A DNA stretch of 64,000 bases, from NCBI RefSeq assembly GCF_000514775.1, contig NZ_AZWO01000008.1, forward strand, positions 62,001 through 126,000, read 5' to 3'. Made by a program: the position numbers and the translations under genes. Each line of letters opens with the position of its first letter. The first letter of the stretch is position 1. Positions 45,525 through 54,297 of the stretch are shown here, piece by piece. The notes under the pieces are model-generated. The model was not told the origin of the DNA. It did not search any database and was given only the letters and a program-made list of their open reading frames with translations. Source of the stretch: Salinispora pacifica CNR114. GTDB lineage: Bacteria; Actinomycetota; Actinomycetes; Mycobacteriales; Micromonosporaceae.

Positions 45525-46352
45525 GTGACCAGCCCTGTCGAACCGGCGTCCACCGAGCCGACGCCGGCCAGTCAACTGACCCAGCCGTTGCGTGAGCCGG
45601 TGGCGCTCGTGCTCCTCGGCGCGAATGGCCTCCTCCTCTTTGTCGGCCTGCTTCGGCTCATGACCTCGGCCACCTCCGCCGCCGTCACGTTCACGGGCAT
45701 CGAGGTGGTCGTCCTACCGTTGCTGGCGGTCCTGCTCGCCACACACCTGCACCCGGTGCTTCCCCGGGCGAAGCTGATCACGCAGGTGGCGTTGGGCCAG
45801 TACGCCTTCAGCGCGTTCTTCGGCACCCTTACCTTCCTGATCTGGTCCGTTGACCGGCTGGTGTCGGCGGTGTTGCTCGAGGCCTTCCTTGGGTTCCTGA
45901 GCCAGCTGGCCGGGCTGGGGCTGCTGCTGGCGGCCGGGTTCATGGTGTATCGGATCTGGCGGCGGCTCTACTACGTGCCCAAGCCCAAGCCCCAGCCCGG
46001 GGTTTACGGCGCTCCCCAGCCCGGGGTTTACGGTGCTCCCCAGCCCGGCTGGCCGGCTCCGCCCCCGGGTGGGCAGCCGGGCGGCCAGCCCGGTTGGCCC
46101 GGCCAGGGGGCTGGTTGGTCCGGCCCGAGTCAGGGAGCCGGCTGGCCGGCTTCGCCCCAGCCGGCTCCGCCCCAGCCCGGTGTGGTCTACGGCCAGCCGG
46201 CCGCGCCGCACGCCGGGACGTCCCCGCCGTTCGGACAGCCGCCGTCGGCGGAGCCGAACCAGGCCATTCCCCGTCAGTCGGTCGAGCCCCCGGCGCCGTC
46301 TCACGACGAGGACCGCACCCGGCGGATCAATCCGTCCGACAGCCCCGACTGA
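45525..46352 (+). CDS. membrane protein with proline/glycine-rich repeat tail
   Basis: 275 residues. Residues 25-150 carry four hydrophobic segments ([47 protein letters not shown] and [15 protein letters not shown]) and a basic [11 protein letters not shown] anchor. The remaining 120 residues are Pro/Gly/Gln-rich with a PQPGVYGA repeat and a charged end [12 protein letters not shown]. No enzyme motif. The tail resembles disordered cell-envelope scaffold regions of actinomycetes. The start is GTG 45525 with an AGGGGGA site; a -10 TAGGCT lies at 45479-45484. Confidence 0.7.
   Translation: MTSPVEPASTEPTPASQLTQPLREPVALVLLGANGLLLFVGLLRLMTSATSAAVTFTGIEVVVLPLLAVLLATHLHPVLPRAKLITQVALGQYAFSAFFGTLTFLIWSVDRLVSAVLLEAFLGFLSQLAGLGLLLAAGFMVYRIWRRLYYVPKPKPQPGVYGAPQPGVYGAPQPGWPAPPPGGQPGGQPGWPGQGAGWSGPSQGAGWPASPQPAPPQPGVVYGQPAAPHAGTSPPFGQPPSAEPNQAIPRQSVEPPAPSHDEDRTRRINPSDSPD
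45991..46038 (+). repeat. 24-bp coding tandem repeat (PQPGVYGA unit)
   Basis: Two adjacent 24-bp units (45991-46014 and 46015-46038) differ at one base and each encode one PQPGVYGA unit in the tail of the membrane protein. The near identity suggests a recent duplication. Confidence 0.75.
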
Positions 46353-46429
46353 CCACGTCGGCGCCGGCCCACGGCGTTCTGGCCGACCCAGTGATCAAAC
46401 CGGCCGGGCGGGATGGCGGGTGGAGCGCC

Positions 46430-46435
46430 TACGCT
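46430..46435 (+). promoter_or_regulatory. -10 box of leaderless fbiC
   Basis: TACGCT ends 6 nt before ATG 46442; no Shine-Dalgarno is visible. Confidence 0.5.
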
Positions 46436-46441
46436 GAGCGG

Positions 46442-48952
46442 ATGGTTGATCGCACGGAGCCGGCCCCCACCGAGGCGAGTGTGCGGCGGGCCCTACGTCG
46501 AGCGGCGTCTGGGCGGGCGCTGGACGCCGACGAGGCGACGGCACTGCTGAGCGCCCGGGGTACCGCGCTGGACGAGTTGCTGCGGGTCGCCGGAGCGATC
46601 CGGGACGCGGGGCTGCGCGCGGCCGGGCGGCCGGGGGTGGTGACGTACTCGAAGAAGGTCTTCATTCCGCTCACCCGACTCTGCCGGGATCGGTGTCACT
46701 ACTGCACTTTCGCCACGGTGCCGCACCGGCTGCCGGCGGCGTTCCTCGACCGCGACGAGGTGCTGGCGATCGCCCGGCAGGGCGCGGAGCTCGGCTGCAA
46801 GGAGGCGCTATTCACTCTCGGTGACCGGCCGGAGGATCGCTGGCCGGCGGCGCGTCAGTGGTTAGACGAGCGCGGCTACGACTCGACCCTGGACTACCTG
46901 CGCTCCTGCGCGGTGGCCGTGCTGGAGGAGACGGGCCTGCTGCCACACCTCAACCCGGGGGTGCTCAGCTGGTCTGAACTACAGCGGCTCAAACCGGTCG
47001 CGCCGAGCATGGGCATGATGTTGGAGACCACCGCCACCCGGCTGTGGTCCTCCCCGGGGGGCCCGCACCACGGCTCGCCGGACAAGGAGCCGGCCGTTCG
47101 GCTGCGGGTGCTGGCGGACGCGGGTCGGGTGAATGTTCCCTTCACCACCGGTGTTCTCATCGGGATCGGGGAGACCCCGGCCGAGCGGGTCGATGCACTC
47201 TTCGCGATTCGTCGGTCACACCGGGAGTACGGCCACCTCCAGGAGGTGATCGTGCAGAACTTTCGGGCCAAGCCGGATACGGCGATGCGCGGGATGCCCG
47301 ACGTGGAGCTGCACGATCTCGCCGCCACCGTGGCGGTGGCCCGGGTGCTGCTCGGTCCCCAGGCCCGCCTCCAGGCGCCACCGAACCTCATCGCGGGCGA
47401 GTACGACCTGCTGCTGCGTGCCGGCATCGACGACTGGGGCGGCGTCTCGCCGTTGACCCCGGACCACGTCAACCCGGAGCGGCCCTGGCCGCAGCTCGAC
47501 GAGCTGTCCCGCCGCACCGAGCAGGCCGGATTCGCGCTGCAGGAGCGGTTGACGATCTACCCGGAGTACATCCGTGCCGGTGACCCGTGGCTCGACCCGC
47601 GCCTGCTGCCACACGTTGCGGCCCTGGCGGACCCGGAGACCGGGCTGGCGGTGCCCACCGCCCGCCTGACGGGACGGCCGTGGCAGGAGCCGGACGAGGC
47701 CTACGGCGGGCGGGTCGACCTGCACAGCACCATCGACACCACTGGCCGTACCGCCGATCGGCGGGGCGACTTCGACCAGGTCTACGGCGACTGGTCGATG
47801 GTGGCCGACCGGGTGGGCGCAGGAGCGACCACCGGGGTCGGCGACCACGACCTGCGGGCCGGTCTACGCCTCGCCGCCGACGATCCGGCGGCGCTGCTGG
47901 AGCCCGAGCGGACCGCTGCGGCGCTGGCGCTCTTCGCGGCGGATGGCCCGGCGTTGGACCAGCTGTGCCGAATCGCCGACGAGGTACGCCACGACGCGGT
48001 CGGCGACGAGGTCACCTATGTGGTCAACCGCAACATCAACTTCACCAATGTCTGCTACGTGGGCTGCCGCTTCTGCGCCTTCGCGCAGCGCGAGCGGGAC
48101 GCCGACGCGTACCGGCTCTCGGTTGACCAGATCGCGGACCGGGCTGAGCAGGCGTGGCAGGCCGGAGCCAGCGAGGTGTGCCTCCAGGGGGGCATCGACC
48201 CGAAACTGCCGGTGACGGCCTACGCCGACCTGGTGCGGGCGATCAAGACCCGGGTGCCGGGGCTGCATGTGCACGCCTTCTCCCCGATGGAGGTCGTTAC
48301 CGCGGCCGGTAAGGCGGGTGTCTCCATCCGGGAGTGGCTGACCGAGTTGCGGGAGGCCGGGCTGGACACCATCCCGGGTACCGCCGCCGAGATCCTCGAC
48401 GATGAGGTGCGCTGGGTTCTCACCAAGGGCAAGTTACCGACGGCCGCCTGGGTCGAGGTGGTCACCACCGCCCACGAGCTGGGAATTCGGTCCAGCTCCA
48501 CGATGATGTACGGGCACGTTGACCATCCCGCGCAGTGGCTTACCCACTTCCGCGTGTTGGCCGAAACGCAGGACCGGACGGGTGGCTTCACCGAGTTTGT
48601 CGCGCTGCCGTTCGTGCACACCAACGCCCCGATCTACCTGGCGGGGATCGCCCGTCCAGGGCCTACCTGGCGGGAGAATCGAGCGGTACACGCGATGTCC
48701 CGGCTGCTGCTGCACGGTCGGATCCACAACATCCAGTGCTCGTGGGTGAAGTTGGGGGACGAGGGGAGCGCCGAGTTGCTCCGCGGTGGCTGCAACGATC
48801 TGGGCGGCACCCTGATGGAGGAGACGATTTCCCGGATGGCGGGCTCCGGCAACGGGTCGGCCCGGACCGAGGAGCAGTTGATCGCGATTGCGGCAGCGGC
48901 CGGGCGGCCAGCGAGTAAGCGAACAACCGCGTACGGCCACCGGGCCGGATAG
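46442..48952 (+). CDS. fbiC: FO synthase (CofG-CofH fusion)
   Basis: Two-domain radical-SAM enzyme that joins tyrosine with a flavin precursor to form FO, the chromophore of F420; 836 residues. The CofG half holds CRDRCHYC (Cys81, Cys85, Cys88) and the CofH half CYVGCRFC (Cys538, Cys542, Cys545), both CX3CX2C clusters for [4Fe-4S]. [13 protein letters not shown] and HAFSPMEV are CofH motifs. ATG 46442 is chosen from the leaderless -10 box; the longer frame would run through the preceding gene's tail. In mycobacteria fbiC is far from fbiA/B; here the three are adjacent. Confidence 0.95.
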   Translation: MVDRTEPAPTEASVRRALRRAASGRALDADEATALLSARGTALDELLRVAGAIRDAGLRAAGRPGVVTYSKKVFIPLTRLCRDRCHYCTFATVPHRLPAAFLDRDEVLAIARQGAELGCKEALFTLGDRPEDRWPAARQWLDERGYDSTLDYLRSCAVAVLEETGLLPHLNPGVLSWSELQRLKPVAPSMGMMLETTATRLWSSPGGPHHGSPDKEPAVRLRVLADAGRVNVPFTTGVLIGIGETPAERVDALFAIRRSHREYGHLQEVIVQNFRAKPDTAMRGMPDVELHDLAATVAVARVLLGPQARLQAPPNLIAGEYDLLLRAGIDDWGGVSPLTPDHVNPERPWPQLDELSRRTEQAGFALQERLTIYPEYIRAGDPWLDPRLLPHVAALADPETGLAVPTARLTGRPWQEPDEAYGGRVDLHSTIDTTGRTADRRGDFDQVYGDWSMVADRVGAGATTGVGDHDLRAGLRLAADDPAALLEPERTAAALALFAADGPALDQLCRIADEVRHDAVGDEVTYVVNRNINFTNVCYVGCRFCAFAQRERDADAYRLSVDQIADRAEQAWQAGASEVCLQGGIDPKLPVTAYADLVRAIKTRVPGLHVHAFSPMEVVTAAGKAGVSIREWLTELREAGLDTIPGTAAEILDDEVRWVLTKGKLPTAAWVEVVTTAHELGIRSSSTMMYGHVDHPAQWLTHFRVLAETQDRTGGFTEFVALPFVHTNAPIYLAGIARPGPTWRENRAVHAMSRLLLHGRIHNIQCSWVKLGDEGSAELLRGGCNDLGGTLMEETISRMAGSGNGSARTEEQLIAIAAAAGRPASKRTTAYGHRAG

Positions 48953-48964
48953 CGCCGGACCTTC

Positions 48965-48998
48965 CCACCGCCGGCCGTGGAACCGGGGCCGGCGGTGG
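48965..48998 (+). terminator. hairpin terminator of fbiC
   Basis: A perfect 12-bp GC stem (48965-48976 with 48987-48998) and 10-nt loop, 13 bp past the fbiC stop, with no U-tract. Confidence 0.75.
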
Positions 48999-49023
48999 CC
49001 CGCCTGGGTTCTCCGTAGGTCCT

Positions 49024-49082
49024 CCTTCCACGTAGTGGGAGGCCATATCGGACGTACTCGACCTTTGTCCATCATGGATAAA
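49024..49082. promoter_or_regulatory. two palindromic elements upstream of whiB
   Basis: The 622-bp non-coding region 48953-49574 holds, besides the fbiC terminator, an 8-bp stem with 3-nt loop (49024-49042, one wobble pair) and a 19-bp dyad TTTGTCCATCATGGATAAA (49064-49082) with one mismatch. The dyad is AT-rich and in the style of an operator. The rest of the region shows no gene, only a promoter at 49434-49463. Confidence 0.45.
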
Positions 49083-49433
49083 TCTCTGTTTTTCCTTGCC
49101 TGGACGATGTTTCGGTGGCCTGACTGTTGGTCATGCCTAATCCCCGGTCTCATCGAGCGTCCACCATGTGGGCGGTGGTTGCACCCCTCGGTCACCCTGG
49201 GCGACGGGCGTGGTGGTAGCGGGATAGCCTTGGCGACATCAAGATCAACGAGTCGGTTCGGTGGGCTGGCTGGACGGCTGTTCGGTGCCGCGCCACGGAG
49301 AAAACTCCGGCAACTCGCCGGGGCGGGCGTTACCCGGCGGGGGTCTGAATCGGTAGGGCAGGTTGCGAGGCCGGGAGGCCGGATGGGCCGGACCGGGTGA
49401 GGTTTGGAGGGCAACCCCAATATCAAGTTTGGC

Positions 49434-49463
49434 TTGACGGCGCACGAATGACACACGTGTAAT
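49434..49463 (+). promoter_or_regulatory. probable promoter of whiB
   Basis: -35 TTGACG (49434-49439), 18-bp spacer, -10 TGTAAT (49458-49463), giving a leader of about 105 nt before ATG 49575. This is the best sigma-70-type match in the window and differs from the leaderless genes around it, so whiB may have 5'-UTR control. Confidence 0.5.
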
Positions 49464-49574
49464 TTGACTGGGGTTGTTCGCGAAGCACTGCATTTCGGTA
49501 CCGGACGGACAGCACGCCTTTCGCGTGGGGGGTTGCAGCGGCGATGACGCCGGTGCGCGACAAGGAGGCATTGA

Positions 49575-49832
49575 ATGGACGGCCAGCTCGAGGCGGCCGA
49601 CCTGCTCGGAAACGAGCCGGAGTGGCAGGAGCGGGCACTCTGCTCGCAGACCGATCCGGAGGCGTTCTTCCCCGAGAAGGGCGGCTCGACCCGTGAGGCA
49701 AAGCGGATCTGCTCGCGCTGCGAGGTCAAGACCGAGTGCCTCGAATACGCGCTCGGTCACGACGAACGGTTCGGTATCTGGGGCGGTCTCTCGGAGCGGG
49801 AGCGCCGCCGGCTCAAGCGGCGTGCCGCCTGA
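49575..49832 (+). CDS. whiB: WhiB-family iron-sulfur transcription factor
   Basis: 85 residues, cytosolic, nitric-oxide/oxygen-sensitive [4Fe-4S] regulator that acts with sigma factor. Cys23, Cys46, Cys49 and Cys55 form the cluster pattern CX22CX2CX5C; GIWGGLSERERRRL with the basic tail KRRAA is the beta-turn and DNA-contacting end. Location beside F420 genes and the zincin/DUF3499 pair matches the WhiB2/WhmD subgroup, which controls septation; that assignment is context-based. AAGGAGG precedes ATG 49575, and the 622-bp upstream region implies complex regulation. Confidence 0.93.
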   Translation: MDGQLEAADLLGNEPEWQERALCSQTDPEAFFPEKGGSTREAKRICSRCEVKTECLEYALGHDERFGIWGGLSERERRRLKRRAA

Positions 49833-49845
49833 CAACAGGTTGGAT

Positions 49846-49869
49846 CCGGGGTAGTGGGGGCTGCCCCGG
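49846..49869 (+). terminator. hairpin terminator of whiB
   Basis: A 9-bp stem (49846-49854 with 49861-49869, one G:U pair) and 6-nt G-rich loop, 13 bp past the whiB stop. Confidence 0.55.
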
Positions 49870-49912
49870 ACCGCCGCCGTGGCCCCGCTCGGTCCAGCTT
49901 CTGCCGCCGGGC

Positions 49913-50362
49913 TCAGGCCAACTCATCCGGGTCGGCTCCGAGTAGGTTCGCCACCTGTTCGATGATCACGTCGTGGACGAGGTCGGCCAGGTCCTCACGG
50001 TCCATCGCCCGAAACTCGAGCGGCCGGCGGTAGAGGACGATCCGTGGCGGCATCTCCTGCCGGCCCGGTCGCCCCAGCAGCAGGCGGGCGAGGGGCACCG
50101 CGCCGTCCTCGAGCACGTCCGAGTCGTAGACATTCAGCTCCGGCGGCACATCCTCCACCGCGAACTCGACGCCGGCCAGTTCCTTGGCGAATCGCCGTTC
50201 GAGGGTCTCCACCGTGTCCAGCACCAGTTCATCGAAGACCTCGGCCTTTGTTCGGGCCAGCGGCACCGTCGCCGGCACCAGACGGCCGCGCAGGCCACGT
50301 CCATGACGGTCGCGGCGGGTGCGTCGGCCGGTACCGGGGCGGCGGTGTTCCGGGCTTCCCAT
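49913..50362 (-). CDS. zincin-like metallopeptidase-family protein with altered HExxH
   Basis: 149 residues of the MMP-like zincin_1/DUF1025 type. The body matches (DELVLDTVETLERRFAKEL, FAVEDVPPE, RIVLYRRPLEFRAMD), but the metal motif expected as HExxHxxxxxG reads HDVIIEQVANLLG here: the first His stays, Glu is Asp, and later His positions are lost. Mycobacterial relatives seem, from memory, also degenerate, so it is probably a non-catalytic or altered member. ATG 50362 is supported by TACCCT 6 nt upstream. Convergent with whiB. Confidence 0.75.
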   Translation of the reverse strand: MGSPEHRRPGTGRRTRRDRHGRGLRGRLVPATVPLARTKAEVFDELVLDTVETLERRFAKELAGVEFAVEDVPPELNVYDSDVLEDGAVPLARLLLGRPGRQEMPPRIVLYRRPLEFRAMDREDLADLVHDVIIEQVANLLGADPDELA

Positions 50363-50368
50363 GCGCCC

Positions 50369-50374
50369 AGGGTA
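50369..50374 (-). promoter_or_regulatory. -10 box of leaderless zincin-like gene
   Basis: TACCCT on the minus strand ends 6 nt before ATG 50362. The divergent DUF3499 gene has the identical hexamer at the same spacing. Confidence 0.5.
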
Positions 50375-50501
50375 GTCTCCGGTCGGTGCTGTCCCACGGC
50401 AGCCGGGGCGCACTGGCGCGCCGGATCCGAACGGCTGAAATGTGATCACCAAGACGGGCGTGTCGGGTCGCGAACCGGTGCGCGGGAGCCGGTAATGGAG
50501 A

Positions 50502-50507
50502 TACCCT
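50502..50507 (+). promoter_or_regulatory. -10 box of leaderless DUF3499 gene
   Basis: TACCCT ends 6 nt before GTG 50514, a mirror image of the box at 50369-50374. Confidence 0.5.
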
Positions 50508-50513
50508 GCCGCG

Positions 50514-50885
50514 GTGAGGTCACCACGGCGCTGCACCCGAAACGGCTGCCCCCGGCAAGCAGTCGCCACATTGACCTATGTCTACCACGAGTCCACCGCC
50601 GTGGTGGGGCCGTTGGCTGCTTTCGCCGAGCCGCACACGTACGACCTCTGTGAGCCGCATGCGCGCAGTCTGACCGCGCCACGGGGCTGGGATGTCGTCC
50701 GGCACGAGGGGGAGTTCGAGCCGCCGCCGCCCACCACCGACGACCTGGTCGCTCTCGCCGAGGCGGTCCGCGAGGCAGCCCGCCCGGTAGCCCCTCGACC
50801 CCCGGAGGGCGGCTCCGACCCGGGGGCCGCGGCGCCATCCACCGGGCGTCGCGGTCACCTCCGCGTGATTCCTCCCAGTCACTGA
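50514..50885 (+). CDS. DUF3499-family protein
   Basis: 123 residues. The N-terminus CTRNGCPRQAVATLTYVYHESTAVVGPL and YDLCEPHARSLTAPRGWDVVR contain a CX4C pair plus a further Cys/His, a small zinc-ribbon-like fold; the last 45 residues are Pro/Gly-rich and variable. DUF3499 is an actinobacterial family of unknown function, found beside the zincin and phosphomannomutase genes in mycobacteria. GTG 50514 is fixed by the -10 box 6 nt upstream. Confidence 0.85.
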   Translation: MRSPRRCTRNGCPRQAVATLTYVYHESTAVVGPLAAFAEPHTYDLCEPHARSLTAPRGWDVVRHEGEFEPPPPTTDDLVALAEAVREAARPVAPRPPEGGSDPGAAAPSTGRRGHLRVIPPSH

Positions 50886-50999
50886 CCGCGGCCACCGGCG
50901 GTCGGCGGATGCGATCCAGACCATCCCCGGGGATGGAGAGTGTCGTCTTTCGGCGTCCCGCTGATCCGGTCGTACCGGTGGGGCAGCCCGACAGCAGCG

Positions 51000-51395
51000 T
51001 CACCCGGTCTGTCGTGGGCGACCTGGCCCGCCCGGCAGGTCGTTGTCGCGGCGGGCAAGGGTGGAGCGAAGGAGGAAACGCAGGCCCTCCGGGGCCTCCA
51101 GGGAGAATCCGCTGCCCCGGCCGGGGACGACGTCGATCGTGAGCTTCGTGTGCTGCCAGAGGTCCCACTGGGCGCGCGAGATCCAGAACTCGACTGGCTC
51201 TGGCACGCCGTCCACCACCAGCGCGGCCAGTCGAATGTCCGACGAGCCGGTGCGGAACTCGCCGGCGGGGTAGCACATGGGTGCGCTGCCGTCACAGCAG
51301 CCACCGGACTGGTGGAACATCAGCGGTCCGTGCTGCCCCCGCAGCGACCGGATCAGCTCGGCCGCTGCGGGGGTCACGGCTACCAGGTCGCGCAT
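51000..51395 (-). CDS. DUF779-family protein
   Basis: 131 residues. LMFHQSGGCCDGSAPMCYPAGEF, with a Cys-Cys pair and a third Cys, plus VEFWISRAQWDLWQHTKLTIDVVPG, identify DUF779, a small protein regularly encoded beside an AldB/ExaC-type aldehyde dehydrogenase. Its role is unknown; the conserved cysteines suggest metal or redox chemistry. The ATG overlaps the dehydrogenase stop by one base, so the two are coupled and last in the operon. Confidence 0.88.
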   Translation of the reverse strand: MRDLVAVTPAAAELIRSLRGQHGPLMFHQSGGCCDGSAPMCYPAGEFRTGSSDIRLAALVVDGVPEPVEFWISRAQWDLWQHTKLTIDVVPGRGSGFSLEAPEGLRFLLRSTLARRDNDLPGGPGRPRQTG

Positions 51396-52900
51396 CAGAA
51401 GAAGCCCAACTTCTTCGGGGCGTAGCTGACCAGCAGGTTCTTGGTTTGCTGGTAGTGGTCCAGCATCATTTTGTGGTTCTCCCGGCCGATTCCGGACTGC
51501 TTGTACCCGCCGAACGCGGCGTGTGCGGGGTACGCGTGGTAGCAGTTGGTCCAGACGCGGCCTGCCTGGATAGCCCGTCCTGCCCGGTACGCCGTGTTGA
51601 TGTCCCGAGTCCAGACGCCGGCACCGAGTCCGTACAGGGTGTCGTTGGCGATCTTTACCGCGTCGTCGAGGTCGGCGAAGGAGGTCACCGACACCACCGG
51701 GCCGAAGATCTCCTCCTGGAAGATTCGCATCGAGTTGCTGCCCTCGAAAATCGTTGGCTCGACGTAGTACCCACCGGCGAGCTCGCCGTCCAGCTGCGCC
51801 CGTGCCCCACCGGTCAGCACCCGGGCGCCTTCCTGCCGGCCGATGTCCAGATAGGAAAGAATCTTCTCGAGTTGGTCGTTGGACGCCTGCGCGCCGACCA
51901 TGGTCGTGCTGTCCAACGGGTGCCCCGGCCTGATCTCCCGGGTTCGCGCGACGGCCGCCGCCAGGAAGTCGGCGTAGTGGCCCTGCTGGATCAGCGCCCG
52001 CGACGGGCAGGTGCAGACCTCGCCCTGGTTCAGGGCGAACATGGTGAAACCCTCGAGCGCCTTGTCGCGGAAGTCGTCCGACGCGGCGCTGACGTCGTCG
52101 AAGAAGATGTTCGGACTCTTGCCACCCAGCTCCAGGGTGACCGGCTTGATGTTCTCACTGGCGTACTGCATGATCAGCCGCCCGGTCGTGGTCTCGCCGG
52201 TGAATGCCACCTTGGCCACCCGCGGCGAGGAGGCCAGCGGCCGGCCCGCCTCGACCCCGAAACCGTTGACGACGTTGACCACACCCGGCGGCAGCAGGTC
52301 AGCCACCAGGGACAGCAGATAGTGGATCGACGCGGGCGTCTGCTCGGCGGGCTTGAGTACCACCGCGTTACCGGCGGCGAGTGCCGGGGCGAGCTTCCAG
52401 GTCGCCATCAGCAGCGGGAAGTTCCACGGGATGATCTGCCCGACCACACCGAGCGGCTCGTGGAAGTGGTACGCGACGGTGTCATCGTCGATTTCGGCGA
52501 GGGAGCCCTCCTGCGCCCGGATCACGCCGGCGAAGTAGCGGAAGTGGTCGATCGCGAGCGGGATGTCGGCGGCGAGTGTCTCGCGGATCGGCTTGCCGTT
52601 CTCCCAGGTCTCCGCGATCGCCAGGGCCTGCAGGTGCTCCTGCATCCGATCGGCGACCTGGTTGAGCACCAGGGCGCGGTCGGCGGCCGGGGTACGGCCC
52701 CAGGCCCCGGCGGCGCCGTGCGCGGCGTCGAGGGCCCGCTCCACGTCCTCGGCGGTGCCCCGGGCCACCTCGCAGAAGGGCTGCCCGGTCACGGGGCTCG
52801 GGTTCTCGAAGTATCGCCCGCCATGCGGCTTGACGTACTCCCCACCGATGAAGTGGTCGTAGCGGGACTGCCAGTGGGTGGGCGTGTCGTAACGCGTCAT
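51395..52900 (-). CDS. NAD-dependent aldehyde dehydrogenase (AldB/ExaC type)
   Basis: 501 residues, cytosolic; oxidises acetaldehyde or similar short aldehydes to acids. Glu257 in TLELGGKSP is the general base and Cys296 in [11 protein letters not shown] the nucleophile; [21 protein letters not shown] is the NAD site. ATG 52900 follows GGAGGT by 4-5 nt. It is preceded by the GAF/winged-helix regulator (41 bp gap) and followed by DUF779, a common three-gene layout. The second dehydrogenase diverges from the same regulator. Confidence 0.92.
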   Translation of the reverse strand: MTRYDTPTHWQSRYDHFIGGEYVKPHGGRYFENPSPVTGQPFCEVARGTAEDVERALDAAHGAAGAWGRTPAADRALVLNQVADRMQEHLQALAIAETWENGKPIRETLAADIPLAIDHFRYFAGVIRAQEGSLAEIDDDTVAYHFHEPLGVVGQIIPWNFPLLMATWKLAPALAAGNAVVLKPAEQTPASIHYLLSLVADLLPPGVVNVVNGFGVEAGRPLASSPRVAKVAFTGETTTGRLIMQYASENIKPVTLELGGKSPNIFFDDVSAASDDFRDKALEGFTMFALNQGEVCTCPSRALIQQGHYADFLAAAVARTREIRPGHPLDSTTMVGAQASNDQLEKILSYLDIGRQEGARVLTGGARAQLDGELAGGYYVEPTIFEGSNSMRIFQEEIFGPVVSVTSFADLDDAVKIANDTLYGLGAGVWTRDINTAYRAGRAIQAGRVWTNCYHAYPAHAAFGGYKQSGIGRENHKMMLDHYQQTKNLLVSYAPKKLGFF

Positions 52901-52941
52901 GAGTACCTCCGCCGTCAACGAGGAGTGGGACGGCATCGAAC

Positions 52942-54222
52942 CTAGGTAGCTCGACGTTGCAGCGACGTTGCACGCGGGACGCCGTACTCCCGGGCGAGCT
53001 GGCGGGCCCGCGCCAGGGCGAGCGGCCGACGCGGGGCGCCCGGCGGCAGTGCCTGCGCCAAGGCCTCCCAGGCGGTCAGGTCGTCGGTGCCGGCGGGGGT
53101 CGCGGTCCAGGAGACGAGCAGTGCCGGATCCGCGGCCGCCAACACGGCCGCACGAAGTTGCCCGTCGACCAGCCGGCGCAGTCGGGCCACTCCCGGCGCA
53201 TCCGAGCCGGGCAACAGGCTCCCGGAGTACGCGGCGATCCCACCCGCCGGGTCGCCCCGTTCCAGCCGGTCGGTGACGGTACGGAAGTCGGCGCGTACCC
53301 GGCAGCGCAGTCGGTACGGACGGGAGTCGAGCAACTCTGGGCCGAGTACCCGGCGCAGCCGGGACAGCTCGGCCCGGAGGGTGACGGGGTGCAGCCGGTC
53401 CTCGCCATACAGATCGAGGGCGAGCTGTTCCCCGGTGCGCCCCTCCGGGTGCTCCACCAGCAACACCAGCAGTTCGCTGTGCCGCCGGCCCAGCCGAATC
53501 CGGCGGCCACCAACCCGTAGCTGGGCCTCGTCCCGGCCGAGCGCGGTCACCTGCACCACGTCCGGCTCGACCTGGGTCATCCCGGCCAGGAACGCCTCGG
53601 CGGCCCGGGCGGTGGCCCGGACCAGGGCCAGGCTCTGCGGAGTGGCGAGGTGATCACCGCCGGTGATGTCGACCGCCCCGAGCATTCGACCGGTGGCCGG
53701 ATCATGGATCGGCGCGGCGGCACAGGTCCAGCGCTGGGCGCGGCGGTTGAAGTGCTCGGTGGCGAAGATCTGCACGCTGTGGTCCAAGGCGAGAGCGGTG
53801 CCGGGTGCGTTGGTGCCCGCGTGCGTCTCATCCCAGCGGGCCCCGGGCACGAAGTTCATCTGTTCGGCTCGGCGCAGCACCCCCGGGTGCCCCTCCACCC
53901 AGAGCAGCCGGCCGTGGGTGTCGCAGACCGCCATCAGGTGTGCGCCGTCCTGGGCGATCCCACCGAGCAGGTCTCGGAAGATCGGCAGCACCGGGGCCAG
54001 CGGGTGCCCGGCCCGGTAGCTCTCCAGCATGTCGTCAACGAGGTCAACGGGCGGGGTGCCCTCCGGGTCCAGTGGCATCGACCGTTCCCACGACCGGCGT
54101 ACCACCTCCCGCACCCGCTGCGGCGTCGCCCCGGTGAGAAAGGCCGTGTGGGCGGCACCCACCTGCGCGATCCGCTCCGCCGGATCGACGCCGATTTCCA
54201 GGGCGAGCCACGGGTCAGCCAT
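52942..54222 (-). CDS. GAF-domain regulator with C-terminal winged helix
   Basis: 426 residues. Residues 75-215 form an AcoR-like GAF domain ([50 protein letters not shown]). Residues about 235-305 resemble an OmpR/SARP-type winged helix ([40 protein letters not shown]). The sigma-54 AAA domain of true AcoR is missing, so it must act with the ordinary sigma factor. It probably senses an aldehyde, alcohol or acetoin-type signal and controls the flanking aldehyde dehydrogenases. ATG 54222 has AGGAGGT upstream. Confidence 0.8.
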   Translation of the reverse strand: MADPWLALEIGVDPAERIAQVGAAHTAFLTGATPQRVREVVRRSWERSMPLDPEGTPPVDLVDDMLESYRAGHPLAPVLPIFRDLLGGIAQDGAHLMAVCDTHGRLLWVEGHPGVLRRAEQMNFVPGARWDETHAGTNAPGTALALDHSVQIFATEHFNRRAQRWTCAAAPIHDPATGRMLGAVDITGGDHLATPQSLALVRATARAAEAFLAGMTQVEPDVVQVTALGRDEAQLRVGGRRIRLGRRHSELLVLLVEHPEGRTGEQLALDLYGEDRLHPVTLRAELSRLRRVLGPELLDSRPYRLRCRVRADFRTVTDRLERGDPAGGIAAYSGSLLPGSDAPGVARLRRLVDGQLRAAVLAAADPALLVSWTATPAGTDDLTAWEALAQALPPGAPRRPLALARARQLAREYGVPRATSLQRRAT

Positions 54223-54284
54223 CGGCGACCTCCTGGCGCCCATCGTGACCCAGCTCATCCCGGATCGCCAAGTGGTGTGTCGTC

Positions 54285-54290
54285 TACGCT
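54285..54290 (+). promoter_or_regulatory. -10 box of leaderless aldehyde dehydrogenase
   Basis: TACGCT ends 7 nt before GTG 54298, inside the 75-bp divergent region shared with the GAF regulator. Confidence 0.5.
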
Positions 54291-54297
54291 GCAAGAT

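Noticed and set aside
48888..49400. Open frame in the whiB upstream region
   Set aside because: It begins inside fbiC in another frame and runs over the terminator hairpin; composition is mixed and no motif appears.
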